NCBI GenBank assembly: GCA_964408025.1
Contig: CAYOXX010000002.1
Location: 109,918-173,917 of the forward strand
DNA: 64,000 nucleotides
Source: CAYOXX01 sp964408025
Lineage (GTDB): Bacteria; Acidobacteriota; DATKUA01
Direction of reading: 5' to 3'
Positions 42,531-50,964 of this stretch are shown one piece after another. The position numbers and the translations under genes are program-made. Numbering within the stretch: position 1 is the first letter of the stretch; each line of letters starts with the position of its first letter. The notes under the pieces are model-generated. The model ran no database searches, was not told the DNA's origin, and saw only the letters and a program-made list of their open reading frames with translations.

Positions 42531-43526
42531 CTAGCCCGCCATCTTCTTCATAAGGTCGACCAAGCGGCAGGAGTATCCCCACTCGTTGTCGTACCAGGAG
42601 ACCGCCTTCACCAGGTTGCCGTTGACCTTGGTGGAGAGGCTGTCGAACACGGACGAGTGGGAGTTGCCGATTATGTCGGCGCTGACTATCGGATCGACCG
42701 CGTATTCGAGGATGCCGCTCATCGGCCCCTGCGCAGCGGCGCTCATGAAGCCGTTGACCTCCTCGACGGACGTCTCGCGCCCGACGACACAGACCAGGTC
42801 GGTAATCGAGCCGTTGAGCACCGGCACCCGCATCGCCATGCCGTCCAGCCTGCCGTCCAGGTGGGGAAGCACCTTGCAGACGGCCTTGGCGGCGCCGGTA
42901 GTGGTGGGGACAATGTTGGCCGCCGCTGCGCGGCCGCGCCTGGCGCGCCACTTCTTGCTCGGCCCGTCGATCAGAGTCTGCCCGCCGGTGTATGCGTGCA
43001 CCGTGGTCATGAAGCCGTGCTCGAGGCCGAGGTTGTCGTCGAGCACCTTTACCAGCGGCGCCAGGCAGTTGGTGGTGCAGGAGGCGTTGGAGACGATGGT
43101 GTCGTCCGCCGTCAGCGTCTCATCGTTTACGCCGATCACCACCATCTTGACGTCGCCCTTCGGCGGGGCCGAGAGCGCCACCTTCCTGGCGCCGGCTTGC
43201 AGGTGGAGCCCGGCGGTGTCGGGAGCGAGGAATATACCCGTGCTATCGAGCACGACGTCGACGCCAAGATCACGCCAGGGGAGCGCGGCCGGGTCGGGCT
43301 CGCCCAGGACCTTGACCGCCTTGCCGTCGACTACCAGCGAGTCGCCCCTGATCTCCAGGTCGGCCCCCAGCACTCCGCAAACAGTGTCGTAGCGCAGTAG
43401 GTAGGCAAGCTGCTCAATCTCGAGAAGATCGTTGACGGCGACGAAGTTGATGTCGGGATCGTTGTAGGACACCCGGAAGGCCGAGCGACCGATGCGGCCG
43501 AAGCCGTTGATAGCGACGTTAATCAT
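42531..43526 (-). CDS. gap: Glyceraldehyde-3-phosphate dehydrogenase (type I)
   Basis: A 331-residue glycolytic enzyme of normal length. It has the NAD-binding INGFGRIGRSAFR, the active site SNASCTTNCLAP (catalytic Cys with the His in TTVHAYTG), phosphate-binding RAARGRA-like RRGRAAAANIVPT, and the C-terminal WYDNEWGYSCRLVDL. It oxidises glyceraldehyde-3-phosphate to 1,3-bisphosphoglycerate in the cytoplasm. It has its own promoter (43601-43629) and a leader of about 70 bases. No pgk follows; a response regulator lies downstream instead. Confidence 0.96.
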   Translation of the reverse strand: MINVAINGFGRIGRSAFRVSYNDPDINFVAVNDLLEIEQLAYLLRYDTVCGVLGADLEIRGDSLVVDGKAVKVLGEPDPAALPWRDLGVDVVLDSTGIFLAPDTAGLHLQAGARKVALSAPPKGDVKMVVIGVNDETLTADDTIVSNASCTTNCLAPLVKVLDDNLGLEHGFMTTVHAYTGGQTLIDGPSKKWRARRGRAAAANIVPTTTGAAKAVCKVLPHLDGRLDGMAMRVPVLNGSITDLVCVVGRETSVEEVNGFMSAAAQGPMSGILEYAVDPIVSADIIGNSHSSVFDSLSTKVNGNLVKAVSWYDNEWGYSCRLVDLMKKMAG

Positions 43527-43600
43527 CAGTTTAACCTCATAAAAAAATGAAGACCCGTTATACTTCCCGGACTCCTGAATCTCGTCTTAGCCAGGTGACG

Positions 43601-43629
43601 ATTATACGGGTCGCCAAACCGGACGGCAA
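43601..43629 (-). promoter_or_regulatory. Sigma-70-type promoter of the GAPDH gene
   Basis: Minus-strand TTGCCG (43629-43624), a 17-base spacer and a perfect TATAAT (43606-43601). The start codon is at 43526. Confidence 0.65.
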
Positions 43630-43752
43630 GCAAACGGTGGCAGAAAACTGGAAAGCTATCCCCGACTTTCTCCCGCCCCCATAGACTGCTGCGCGCCTTT
43701 GGACTCGCCGCCAGCGCGCAGTGGAATCGCTTTCTGTCCTTTTAGATCGTTA

Positions 43753-44787
43753 TCAGCGCTGCCTGATGTCGAGGTCGCCGGAGCCGGTGTCAACGCGAAC
43801 GCGAGTACGCCCGTCGCCGAGGCGAAATCCGATCAACTCGCCGTCGTCGTAGTGCTGCCGCACCGGATCTTCGCGCAGGTGATGGTTCAGCCTACCGCTT
43901 CCGGCGTCGAATTCGACATCGAGAGAAGCGCCCATCGGCACCTCCAGAGTCACGTCGCCGCTACCTGTGTCGACGATTATCCGGTCGCAATCGGCGTTGT
44001 CCAGGTCGACATGAACATCGCCGCTTCCTGTGTCCACCAATACACGGCTCGCGTTAATACCGAATAGTTGCACGTCGCCGCTGCCCGTATCGGCACTGAT
44101 GGAGCCCTCCAGGCCGCGAAACGTCACATCGCCGCTACCGGTGTCGACCGATACATCTCCCCTGACGTCGGCTAGCTCCACATCGCCGGAGCCGGTATCG
44201 ACGGACAGGGAGCCGACATGCTCGGATCCGGTTACATCGCCGGAGCCGGTGTCGACACTCAAGTCGGCCTCGAGTCCGGAGAAATCAACCGGGCCGACGC
44301 ACGAATCGGCCAGCAGCGAGGAGCCCGCCGGCACGCCCAGCCTGACATCGGCCCAGAGCGCGAGGCCCCGGCCTCTGCGGCTGGTGATCCGCACCCGCGT
44401 GCCATCGAACTCGGTGTTGCTGTCACCACTATAGGGCCTGTCTCCCGTACCCGGGTAGAAATAAGTGCGGTGCCGGTCCAGCGGCAGGCTGGCGATCACG
44501 ATCAGGCGGCCACCGCGGGTTCGCGTCTCGAAGCCCATCATCTCGCCGATCCGCGCCGCCTCCTCGGCCGTCTCACCGATGCTGTGGATCGTCGCCTCGA
44601 GTGTGAACTCGCTGCCCCCGTTCGGCTCTATGGTGATCGCGCCAGCAAGGAGTACCAGCGCGAACTCATCGGCCGCGCCGAGGGAAAAGGATCGCGTAAT
44701 CGTTCGCGTCGCGTGCTCGTCGGCGACGGCCGCCGCTGTGAGGAACGCTAGCAATAGGATCGCTATTGACGCATGCTTAAGCCTCAT
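43753..44787 (-). CDS. DUF4097-type exported beta-repeat protein
   Basis: A 344-residue protein with a signal peptide (IAILLLAFLTAAAVA). From about residue 180 it carries at least eight turns of the motif VDTGSGDV..., giving a parallel or antiparallel beta solenoid typical of DUF4097/DUF4098 'adhesin-like' proteins common in Acidobacteria. The repeats are encoded by highly similar GC-rich units of about 57 bases, which can recombine and change copy number. A unit with DTGSGDLDIRQR closes the protein. Its function is unknown; related proteins are exported or membrane-attached and often sit with anti-sigma or sensor genes. It is monocistronic. Confidence 0.85.
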   Translation of the reverse strand: MRLKHASIAILLLAFLTAAAVADEHATRTITRSFSLGAADEFALVLLAGAITIEPNGGSEFTLEATIHSIGETAEEAARIGEMMGFETRTRGGRLIVIASLPLDRHRTYFYPGTGDRPYSGDSNTEFDGTRVRITSRRGRGLALWADVRLGVPAGSSLLADSCVGPVDFSGLEADLSVDTGSGDVTGSEHVGSLSVDTGSGDVELADVRGDVSVDTGSGDVTFRGLEGSISADTGSGDVQLFGINASRVLVDTGSGDVHVDLDNADCDRIIVDTGSGDVTLEVPMGASLDVEFDAGSGRLNHHLREDPVRQHYDDGELIGFRLGDGRTRVRVDTGSGDLDIRQR

Positions 44788-44979
44788 CTGAATCCTCCTT
44801 GTCGTATACTCTCCCTGTTAACCATATAGACGGAAAAAACCGTTCGGGGGTTGCCCTGTTGCGCGGAGCTTGATAGTAACGGACCGATTCCTTAGAATCT
44901 GGCTTGGCAAGCAGCCTCGCGCCGGCGACCGGGGCGGGCATTTCGTGTTCTGGGTTTTCTTTTCGGAAGGGGGAATCGT

Positions 44980-46287
44980 GTGAATATCAGCGTTGTCGGC
45001 AGCGGATACGTGGGTCTGGTCACCGGGACCTGCTTCGCCGAGTTCGGGCTCACGGTGACCTGTGCCGACAAGGTCAAGGGCAAGATCAGGATGCTCCAGA
45101 AGGGCGAGCTGCCGATCTACGAGCCGGGGCTCGAGGAGCTGGTGAAGAAGAACATGCGCGAGGGGCGCCTGATCTTCACCTCCGACATCGCCGAGGCGGT
45201 TCGGGGCGCGCTGGCGATCTTCATCGCCGTGGGCACGCCGTCGCGCGAGGACGGCACGGCCGACCTCAGCTACGTCGACGAGGTGGCGCGTGAGATCGCC
45301 CACAACATGAACGGCTACAAGGTCATCGTCACCAAGAGCACCGTGCCCGTGGGCACCGGCGAGCACATCCGCTCCATCATCCGCGCTGAGCAGAAGGCGA
45401 AGGTGAACTTCGACGTCGTCTCCAACCCGGAGTTCCTGCGCGAGGGCTCGGCGGTCAACGACTTCATGCGCCCCGACCGCGTCGTCATCGGCGCCAACTC
45501 CGATCAGGCGATCGCCATCATGAAGGACCTCTACCAGCCGCTCTACCTGCTCGAGACCCCGTTCGTGATCACCAACGTCGAGACCTCCGAGATGATCAAG
45601 TACGCCTCCAACGCCTTCCTGGCCACCAAGATCAGCTTCATCAACGAGATCGCCGACCTCTGCGAGCTGACCGGCGCCGACGTGCATCAGGTCGCCCGCG
45701 GCATGGGCCTGGACGGCCGCATCGGCCCGAAATTCCTCCACCCCGGCCCCGGCTACGGCGGCAGCTGCTTCCCCAAGGACACCCTGGCCATCACCAGCAT
45801 CGCCCGCAAGCACGAGCACGAGCTGGAGATCGTCGAGGCCACCATACGGGTCAACGACAAGCGCAAGCAACAGATGGCCGACAAGATCGTCGCCTTCCTC
45901 GACGGCAAGGTCGAGGGGCTGACCATCGGCATCCTCGGCCTCGCCTTCAAGCCCAACACCGACGACATGCGGCACGCGCCCACGCTGACCATCGTCCCCG
46001 CCCTGCAGCGCCTCGGCGCCAGGATCAGGGCCTACGATCCGGCTGCCATGGAGGAGGCGGCCAAGATGCTCGAGGAGGTCGAGTACTGCGAGGACCCGTA
46101 CGAGGTTGCCGACGGCAGCGACGCGGTGGTGATCCTCACCGAGTGGCCGCAGTTCCGCAACCTCAACCTCGAGGAACTCAAGAAGCGCCTCAAGTCGCCC
46201 AACGTCATCGACCTGAGGAATATCTATGAGCCGGCCAGGATGATGGAGATGGGTTTCAACTACGCATGCGTCGGCCGCCCTGTTTGA
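44980..46287 (+). CDS. ugd: UDP-glucose 6-dehydrogenase
   Basis: A 435-residue member of the UDP-glucose/GDP-mannose dehydrogenase family. It has the NAD-binding MNISVVGSGYVGLVTGTCFA, the motif AVGTPSREDG, a catalytic Cys in GPGYGGSCFPKDT, and substrate-binding EMIKYASNAFLATKISFINE. It oxidises UDP-glucose to UDP-glucuronate, a precursor for capsule, exopolysaccharide or LPS sugars. Start GTG 44980 follows GGAAGGGGG. It opens a five-gene polysaccharide operon ending with an arabinose-5-phosphate isomerase. Other nucleotide-sugar dehydrogenases share the fold, but residues and length favour UDP-glucose. Confidence 0.92.
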   Translation: MNISVVGSGYVGLVTGTCFAEFGLTVTCADKVKGKIRMLQKGELPIYEPGLEELVKKNMREGRLIFTSDIAEAVRGALAIFIAVGTPSREDGTADLSYVDEVAREIAHNMNGYKVIVTKSTVPVGTGEHIRSIIRAEQKAKVNFDVVSNPEFLREGSAVNDFMRPDRVVIGANSDQAIAIMKDLYQPLYLLETPFVITNVETSEMIKYASNAFLATKISFINEIADLCELTGADVHQVARGMGLDGRIGPKFLHPGPGYGGSCFPKDTLAITSIARKHEHELEIVEATIRVNDKRKQQMADKIVAFLDGKVEGLTIGILGLAFKPNTDDMRHAPTLTIVPALQRLGARIRAYDPAAMEEAAKMLEEVEYCEDPYEVADGSDAVVILTEWPQFRNLNLEELKKRLKSPNVIDLRNIYEPARMMEMGFNYACVGRPV

Positions 46288-46306
46288 ACAAACCCGGGAG
46301 GGCGTA

Positions 46307-47719
46307 TTGAGCGAGCGTATCGTTGACGAACAGTTTGTCGCGGAGCTGGAGGCCGATAGTCGGCGCCGCCGCGCGCTCGACGAGCGCTTCGCCCGCCTCG
46401 AGCAGCTCCTGGAGCGCAGCGACGAGGAGATCGTCGGCGGCGGCCGCCTGAAAAGGGTCCTGTTCCGCTTCCTGAGGTCCGCCCTGATCCCCACCCCCCT
46501 GCTCGAACACCAGCGTGAGATCCGGGCCGGGCAGCTGCGCCTGCTGCGCGAGCTCTGGTCGCAGGCATCCGAGCGACTCGATTCCGCCGAGGACCGGCTG
46601 CTGCAGCTCTACGTCAAGGTCGGCGAATCACTATCCGCCCTGCGAGCGGATATCCTGGGCGGCGTCGAGGAGCGCATCGGCGGCCTCGCCGAAGAGGTGA
46701 GCGGCCGGGCCCTGCGCGAGGCCCGCGAAGAAAGCGAAAAGCGCCACCGCGAGGTGACCCTCGAGATGCGCCGCCTCGCCGCCGACCTGGTCAGCCGCAC
46801 CGACCTGCTGACCGGCCACCTCGAGCAAGAGGTGGCGGCGCTGAGCCACGACCTCGAGCGGCACGTAAGCTTCGCCGGCGAGAGGCTTGACGGCTGCCGC
46901 ACCGATGTCGACGAGATGCGGGATCGGCTGGTCTCGGTGCGCGAACGGGTCCGCATGCTGACACTCGAGCTGCCCCCCCCCGCCCCCTCCTTCGGGAAGC
47001 CGGCCGAGGGCGAGGCGGGCACGCCGCCTACCGACGCCGAGTACGCGGCGCACCTGGACCGCTTCCGCGGCAGCCCGGATGAGATCGCCCGCCGACAACG
47101 GCTTTACATCGATTACTTCCGCGAGAGCGCTCCCGTCCTCGATGTCGGCTGCGGCCGCGGCGAATTCCTCGAGTTGCTGGCCGCCGATGGAATCGAGGCC
47201 TACGGAATCGACGTCAACTCAGAGATCGTCAAGGCCAACAAAGAACGCGGCCTCAAGGTGATCAGGGCGGACCTGCTCGAGCACCTCAGGAAAGCGAAGG
47301 AAGGATCCCTGGGCGGCATTCTCGCGGCACAGGTGGTTGAGCACCTGGACGAGCCGCAGTTGCGCTCCTTCCTCACACAGTCCCATCGTGTGCTGAGGGA
47401 TGGCGGTGTGCTCATCGCGGAGACGCTGAATCCGGAATCGATCTACGCGATGACCCGTTACTTCTACCAGGATTACACCCACCACGCTCCCCTGCCGCCC
47501 GAGCTGCTGCGCTTCTACGCCGAGCTAGCGGGGTTCGCCGAAGTGGAGGTCAAGATGCTCTCCGAGGTGCCGGAGGCGGAGCGCCTGCAGCCGGTCGAAC
47601 TGGAAGCGGCCGCTCCGGCGGCGATCGAGTCGGCCTTCCGGCGGCTGAACCGGGATATCGAGCGGCTGAACGATTTCCTCTACGGTCACCTCGAATATGC
47701 GGTCATGGCCACGAAATGA
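46307..47719 (+). CDS. Coiled-coil SAM-dependent methyltransferase
   Basis: A 470-residue protein; TTG start with GGGAGG six bases upstream. The first 220 residues are charged and helical (RRRALDERFARLEQLLERSD, GRALREAREESEKRHREVTL), a long coiled coil. The class I methyltransferase domain (about 240-420) has motif I LDVGCGRGEFLELL, IDVNSEIV, the acidic D-L-L motif and the family tag DYTHHAPLPPELLRFYAELA. Such fusions resemble the chain-length-terminating methyltransferases of O-antigen synthesis (WbdD-like). The coiled coil could act as molecular ruler. No kinase domain is fused. It sits in the ugd operon directly before a glycosyltransferase. Confidence 0.82.
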   Translation: MSERIVDEQFVAELEADSRRRRALDERFARLEQLLERSDEEIVGGGRLKRVLFRFLRSALIPTPLLEHQREIRAGQLRLLRELWSQASERLDSAEDRLLQLYVKVGESLSALRADILGGVEERIGGLAEEVSGRALREAREESEKRHREVTLEMRRLAADLVSRTDLLTGHLEQEVAALSHDLERHVSFAGERLDGCRTDVDEMRDRLVSVRERVRMLTLELPPPAPSFGKPAEGEAGTPPTDAEYAAHLDRFRGSPDEIARRQRLYIDYFRESAPVLDVGCGRGEFLELLAADGIEAYGIDVNSEIVKANKERGLKVIRADLLEHLRKAKEGSLGGILAAQVVEHLDEPQLRSFLTQSHRVLRDGGVLIAETLNPESIYAMTRYFYQDYTHHAPLPPELLRFYAELAGFAEVEVKMLSEVPEAERLQPVELEAAAPAAIESAFRRLNRDIERLNDFLYGHLEYAVMATK

Positions 47720-48747
47720 GCCGCTCGCCCACTGTTTTGATACTTCTGCCGCAGGTGCCGCTGGTGCGCGGTGGCGCCGAGCGCCAGGCGGAGGCTCTAT
47801 GCGGGAAGCTGCTGGAACGTGGCATACGAGCCGATGTGGTGACTGTGCCCTTCCACTGGGAGCCGAAGGAGACGGTTGTCAGGGAAGCGCTCGCCTGGCG
47901 GCTGCTCGACCTGGAGGCCGATCTCGTCGTGCCGCTGAAGTTCCCCGCATACCTGGTTCGCCACCCGCGCAAGGTCACCTGGCTCTGTCACCAGTTCCGC
48001 CAGCTATACGAGTTCCACGGCACGCCGCTGTCCGGCTTCGCCAACACGCCTCCCGACCACGAGCTGCGCGAGCGGATCGTCGAGCTGGACACCCGCTGCC
48101 TGCGTGAGAGCCTGGCCATCTACACCAACAGCCGCAACACGGCAGCGCGGCTGCGCAAATACAACGGCCTCGACGGCGAGCCGCTCTACCCTCCCCCGCC
48201 CCACGCCGAGAGGCTGCGCTGCGACGGCTACGGCGACTTCGTCCTCGCCGTCGGCCGGCTCGAGGTGGACAAGCGCTTCGACCTCCTGCTCAGGGCCGCC
48301 GCAAAGGCCTCGCCCAAGGTCAGGATCAAGATCGCCGGCACGGGCTCGCAACAGGAGAACCTGCTCTCACTGGCCGAAGAGCTGGGGGTCGCGGAGCGGG
48401 TCGAACTACTCGGCTGGGTAGACGAGGACAAGCTGATCAGCCTCTACGCCGGCTGCCGCGCCGTCCACTTCGCGCCGGCCGACGAGGACTTCGGCCTCAT
48501 CGCCATCGAGGCGATGCTCTCGGCCAAACCAGTCGTCACGGCGACCGATTCCGGCGGCCCGCTCGAGCACGTGCGCGACGGCGAGAACGGTTACGTATTA
48601 CCGCCCGACCCGGAGGTGCACGCCGAGGCCCTCGACCGGCTCTGGGCCGACGCCGACCTATGCCGCAGCCTTGGCGAGCGCGGCGCCCGCGACGCCGTCG
48701 GCATCACCTGGGACGCAGTGCTCGACCGCCTCCTGCAGTGGGTGTAG
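47716..48747 (+). CDS. GT4-type glycosyltransferase
   Basis: A 343-residue glycosyltransferase of GT-B fold. Its ATG overlaps the methyltransferase stop codon (ATGA). The N-terminal LPQVPLVRGGAERQAEALCG gives the acceptor-side glycine loop. The C-terminal half has AVGRLEVDKRFDLLLRAAAK, GTGSQQENL, and the E-x7-E nucleotide-sugar motif in EDFGLIAIEAMLSAKPVV followed by TDSGGPLEHV. It should transfer a hexose from a nucleotide sugar onto the growing polysaccharide in the cytoplasm. It is translationally coupled to its neighbours. Confidence 0.88.
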   Translation: MSRSPTVLILLPQVPLVRGGAERQAEALCGKLLERGIRADVVTVPFHWEPKETVVREALAWRLLDLEADLVVPLKFPAYLVRHPRKVTWLCHQFRQLYEFHGTPLSGFANTPPDHELRERIVELDTRCLRESLAIYTNSRNTAARLRKYNGLDGEPLYPPPPHAERLRCDGYGDFVLAVGRLEVDKRFDLLLRAAAKASPKVRIKIAGTGSQQENLLSLAEELGVAERVELLGWVDEDKLISLYAGCRAVHFAPADEDFGLIAIEAMLSAKPVVTATDSGGPLEHVRDGENGYVLPPDPEVHAEALDRLWADADLCRSLGERGARDAVGITWDAVLDRLLQWV

Positions 48748-48749
48748 CC

Positions 48750-49544
48750 GTGCGCGCCGCCGTCATGCTCTGGGGCCGCGACGCCGCCTCGAAATACCGG
48801 CAAGCGCTGCAGCAGCTTCCAGATCGGATGGACGGCTTTACTATCTTCAGCGACCTTCCGCAGCAGGGGGCGAGAGAGCTGCATTACCTACGCTTCGCCG
48901 AATTAGATGGCGCGGACCCGTTCGACCTGGTCGTTCACAACCTCGACGACGCGCCCGAGTTCGCTTCGAGCTTCCCATACGTCGTGCGCCGACCCGGCGT
49001 CCTCTTCCTCGGCGACATCTACATGCACCGCTACGCCCGCGCCACCAGCCACAGCGCCCTGGACGGCTGGGGCTACCGCTGGATAGTGGGCGCCGCCTGT
49101 CCCGAACGGGCAGACGCCCTCGCCCGCCTCGCCGAGGCCGGGATTCCGCCCGGGGCGCTCGCGCGGAAGCTCCCGTTAGCGCCGGCGCTCGCCCGCCGCT
49201 CCGCAGCCGTGGTCGTGCCCGACTACGATTCCTGGCTCTTATTCGACGCGGAAGAGTACATGCCTCCAATCGCGGTCATCGCGCCGCCGGATATCTCGGC
49301 GCCCGAGGGTGAAGTCTCCCCTTCCTCGGAATTCGAGGCCTTCGCCGACGCTTTCGAACGAATGCTGCCCTCGTGGATCGAGAGGGCGAAAGAGGCCGCA
49401 AGCACCATCCCGCCGCTCGAGCATCCCCACCGTGACCTGCTCGGCCTCGAGAGGCGGCGGGTATTTGAGCGCTTCGACGAAGAAGACCGCGCGCTGGCCG
49501 AGCTCGTAGCGAAACCGCTGGTAGAATTGCTTGGGGCGCCTTGA
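48750..49544 (+). CDS. Glycosyltransferase-associated protein of unknown type
   Basis: About 264 residues from GTG 48750, two bases after the previous stop codon. The N-terminal part (AAVMLWGRDAASKYRQALQQ, DPFDLVVHNLDDAPEF, GVLFLGDIYMHRY) resembles the acceptor-binding half of GT-B glycosyltransferases ('hNlgd.p.h....P.v.hlHD..lh'). No nucleotide-sugar-binding second half with an E-x7-E motif is present, so the protein looks truncated relative to full enzymes. It may pair with the preceding glycosyltransferase or be an auxiliary modifying protein. Translational coupling supports a joint function. Confidence 0.7.
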   Translation: MRAAVMLWGRDAASKYRQALQQLPDRMDGFTIFSDLPQQGARELHYLRFAELDGADPFDLVVHNLDDAPEFASSFPYVVRRPGVLFLGDIYMHRYARATSHSALDGWGYRWIVGAACPERADALARLAEAGIPPGALARKLPLAPALARRSAAVVVPDYDSWLLFDAEEYMPPIAVIAPPDISAPEGEVSPSSEFEAFADAFERMLPSWIERAKEAASTIPPLEHPHRDLLGLERRRVFERFDEEDRALAELVAKPLVELLGAP

Positions 49545-49587
49545 GAGGGCTTGCATCCCTCAGATTTAACAGTAGAATCGGTTCGCC

Positions 49588-50577
49588 ATGACGAAGAAAG
49601 ATAACAAAGGCAAATTCGACGCGCTGGCCGAGGCCCGCCGCGTGCTCGGCGAGGAGGCGGATTCCGTGCGCCAGCTCGCCGAGGGTCTCGACGCCGACTT
49701 CGCCGGCGCCGTGGAAGCGATCTTCAACTGCCCCGGCCGCGTAATCGTCTGCGGCATGGGCAAGTCGGGATTGGTAGGCAAGAAGATCTCGTCCACTCTC
49801 GCCTCCACCGGCACGCCAGCCGTCTTCCTACACCCCGCCGAGGGGCTCCACGGCGACCTGGGAGTGACCACCGACAAGGACCTCGCCATCGCCATCAGTT
49901 ATAGTGGCGAGACCGAGGAGCTGTTGGCGATTCTGCCCTTCTTCAAGCGCTTCGGCGTCAAGATCATCGCCGTCTGCGGCGTCAGGGACTCGACGCTCGG
50001 CCGCGCCGCAGACTTCTTTCTCAACGTACACGTGGAGAGGGAAGCCTGCCCGCTGGGGATCACGCCAACCTCCAGCTCGGCGGCGACCATGGCGATGGGC
50101 GACGCCCTGGCGATGGCGCTCCTGCGCCGGCGCGGCTTCGACCGCGACGACTTCGCACTACGCCATCCCCGCGGCAGCCTCGGGCGCCAGCTACTCCTGC
50201 GCGTGGCCGATCTGCAGCACTCCGGCGACGAGCTCCCCGTAGTCGGCGAGGAGCGCACGCTGCGCGAGGCGATAGTCGAGATGAGCCGCAAGCGCCTCGG
50301 CATGACCGCTGTCGTCGACGGCAACGGCCGGCTTACCGGCATCATCACCGACGGCGACCTGCGCCGCATCCTCGAGCGCGACGTTGAGCCACTCGGCGAC
50401 CTTGTGCGCGACGTCATGTCGGCCAGCCCGAAGACGATCGCCGAAGATGCCCTGGCCACTGAAGCCCTGCGGGTGATGGAACTCAGCGCCATCACTTCGC
50501 TGCTTACTGTTAAACTCGACGGCTCACCCAGGGGCGTCATACATATCCACGATATACTCAAGGCCGGCATACGTTGA
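49588..50577 (+). CDS. kdsD: D-arabinose-5-phosphate isomerase (SIS plus two CBS domains)
   Basis: A 329-residue KpsF/GutQ/KdsD family protein of full length. The SIS domain (about 30-190) has VIVCGMGKSGLVGKKIS, FLHPAEGLHGDLG and TPTSSSAATMAMGDALA with the sugar-phosphate loop; RHPRGSLGRQLL closes it. Two CBS domains follow (ITDGDLRRIL; HIHDILKAGI). It interconverts ribulose-5-phosphate and arabinose-5-phosphate for Kdo synthesis. Kdo is the inner sugar of LPS and some capsules, consistent with a Gram-negative cell and with the preceding polysaccharide genes. It ends the operon; no kdsA or kdsB is visible here. Confidence 0.93.
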   Translation: MTKKDNKGKFDALAEARRVLGEEADSVRQLAEGLDADFAGAVEAIFNCPGRVIVCGMGKSGLVGKKISSTLASTGTPAVFLHPAEGLHGDLGVTTDKDLAIAISYSGETEELLAILPFFKRFGVKIIAVCGVRDSTLGRAADFFLNVHVEREACPLGITPTSSSAATMAMGDALAMALLRRRGFDRDDFALRHPRGSLGRQLLLRVADLQHSGDELPVVGEERTLREAIVEMSRKRLGMTAVVDGNGRLTGIITDGDLRRILERDVEPLGDLVRDVMSASPKTIAEDALATEALRVMELSAITSLLTVKLDGSPRGVIHIHDILKAGIR

Positions 50578-50964
50578 TCCGCCAAGGCGGACGGCGGAGC
50601 CCATACATTGGGCCGGATCCTCCAAAGGCGGACGAGTTCAGCCTGCCCCTACTGTTGCTTGGATGCATCGCGGGCGGCATCCGCCTACTCTCCAACTACG
50701 CTGAAGCTTCATCGGACAAGCAGGCTCCGGCAAACATGTTCAGGCCGCCCCTACCGTTGCTTTCGTAAGCGCGTCCATTCAGGGCGCGCGTTTGTACATC
50801 CAAGCATGGGTACTTCAGTACACCACGGCGGGCGTCTGTCGCGCTGATGCGCGATCAGTCGGGCTCCGCCTTCGTCCGCCGCGGCGGACTTCAGCGGATA
50901 AATTCAGCCCGACGCTACATCGAGTTCAATAACAGTCGAATATAGTTTTATAACGAATAGAGTT
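50578..50964. other. Intergenic region with palindromic TCCGCC repeats
   Basis: No gene is supported. The stretch contains inverted TCCGCC/GGCGGA units (50578-50598 and near 50873-50890) and an imperfect direct repeat (ACGAGTTCAGCCTGCCCCTA near 50632; ATGTTCAGGCCGCCCCTACC near 50736). A similar CCGTCCGCACTCGCTATGCT...GGCGGA unit occurs at 34404. This suggests a small family of palindromic intergenic repeats. Confidence 0.4.

Noticed and set aside
44818..46494. Very long open frame antisense to ugd (about 558 codons)
   Set aside because: The plus-strand protein has full UDP-glucose dehydrogenase motifs; the antisense frame is a by-product of high third-position GC and has no recognisable protein features.
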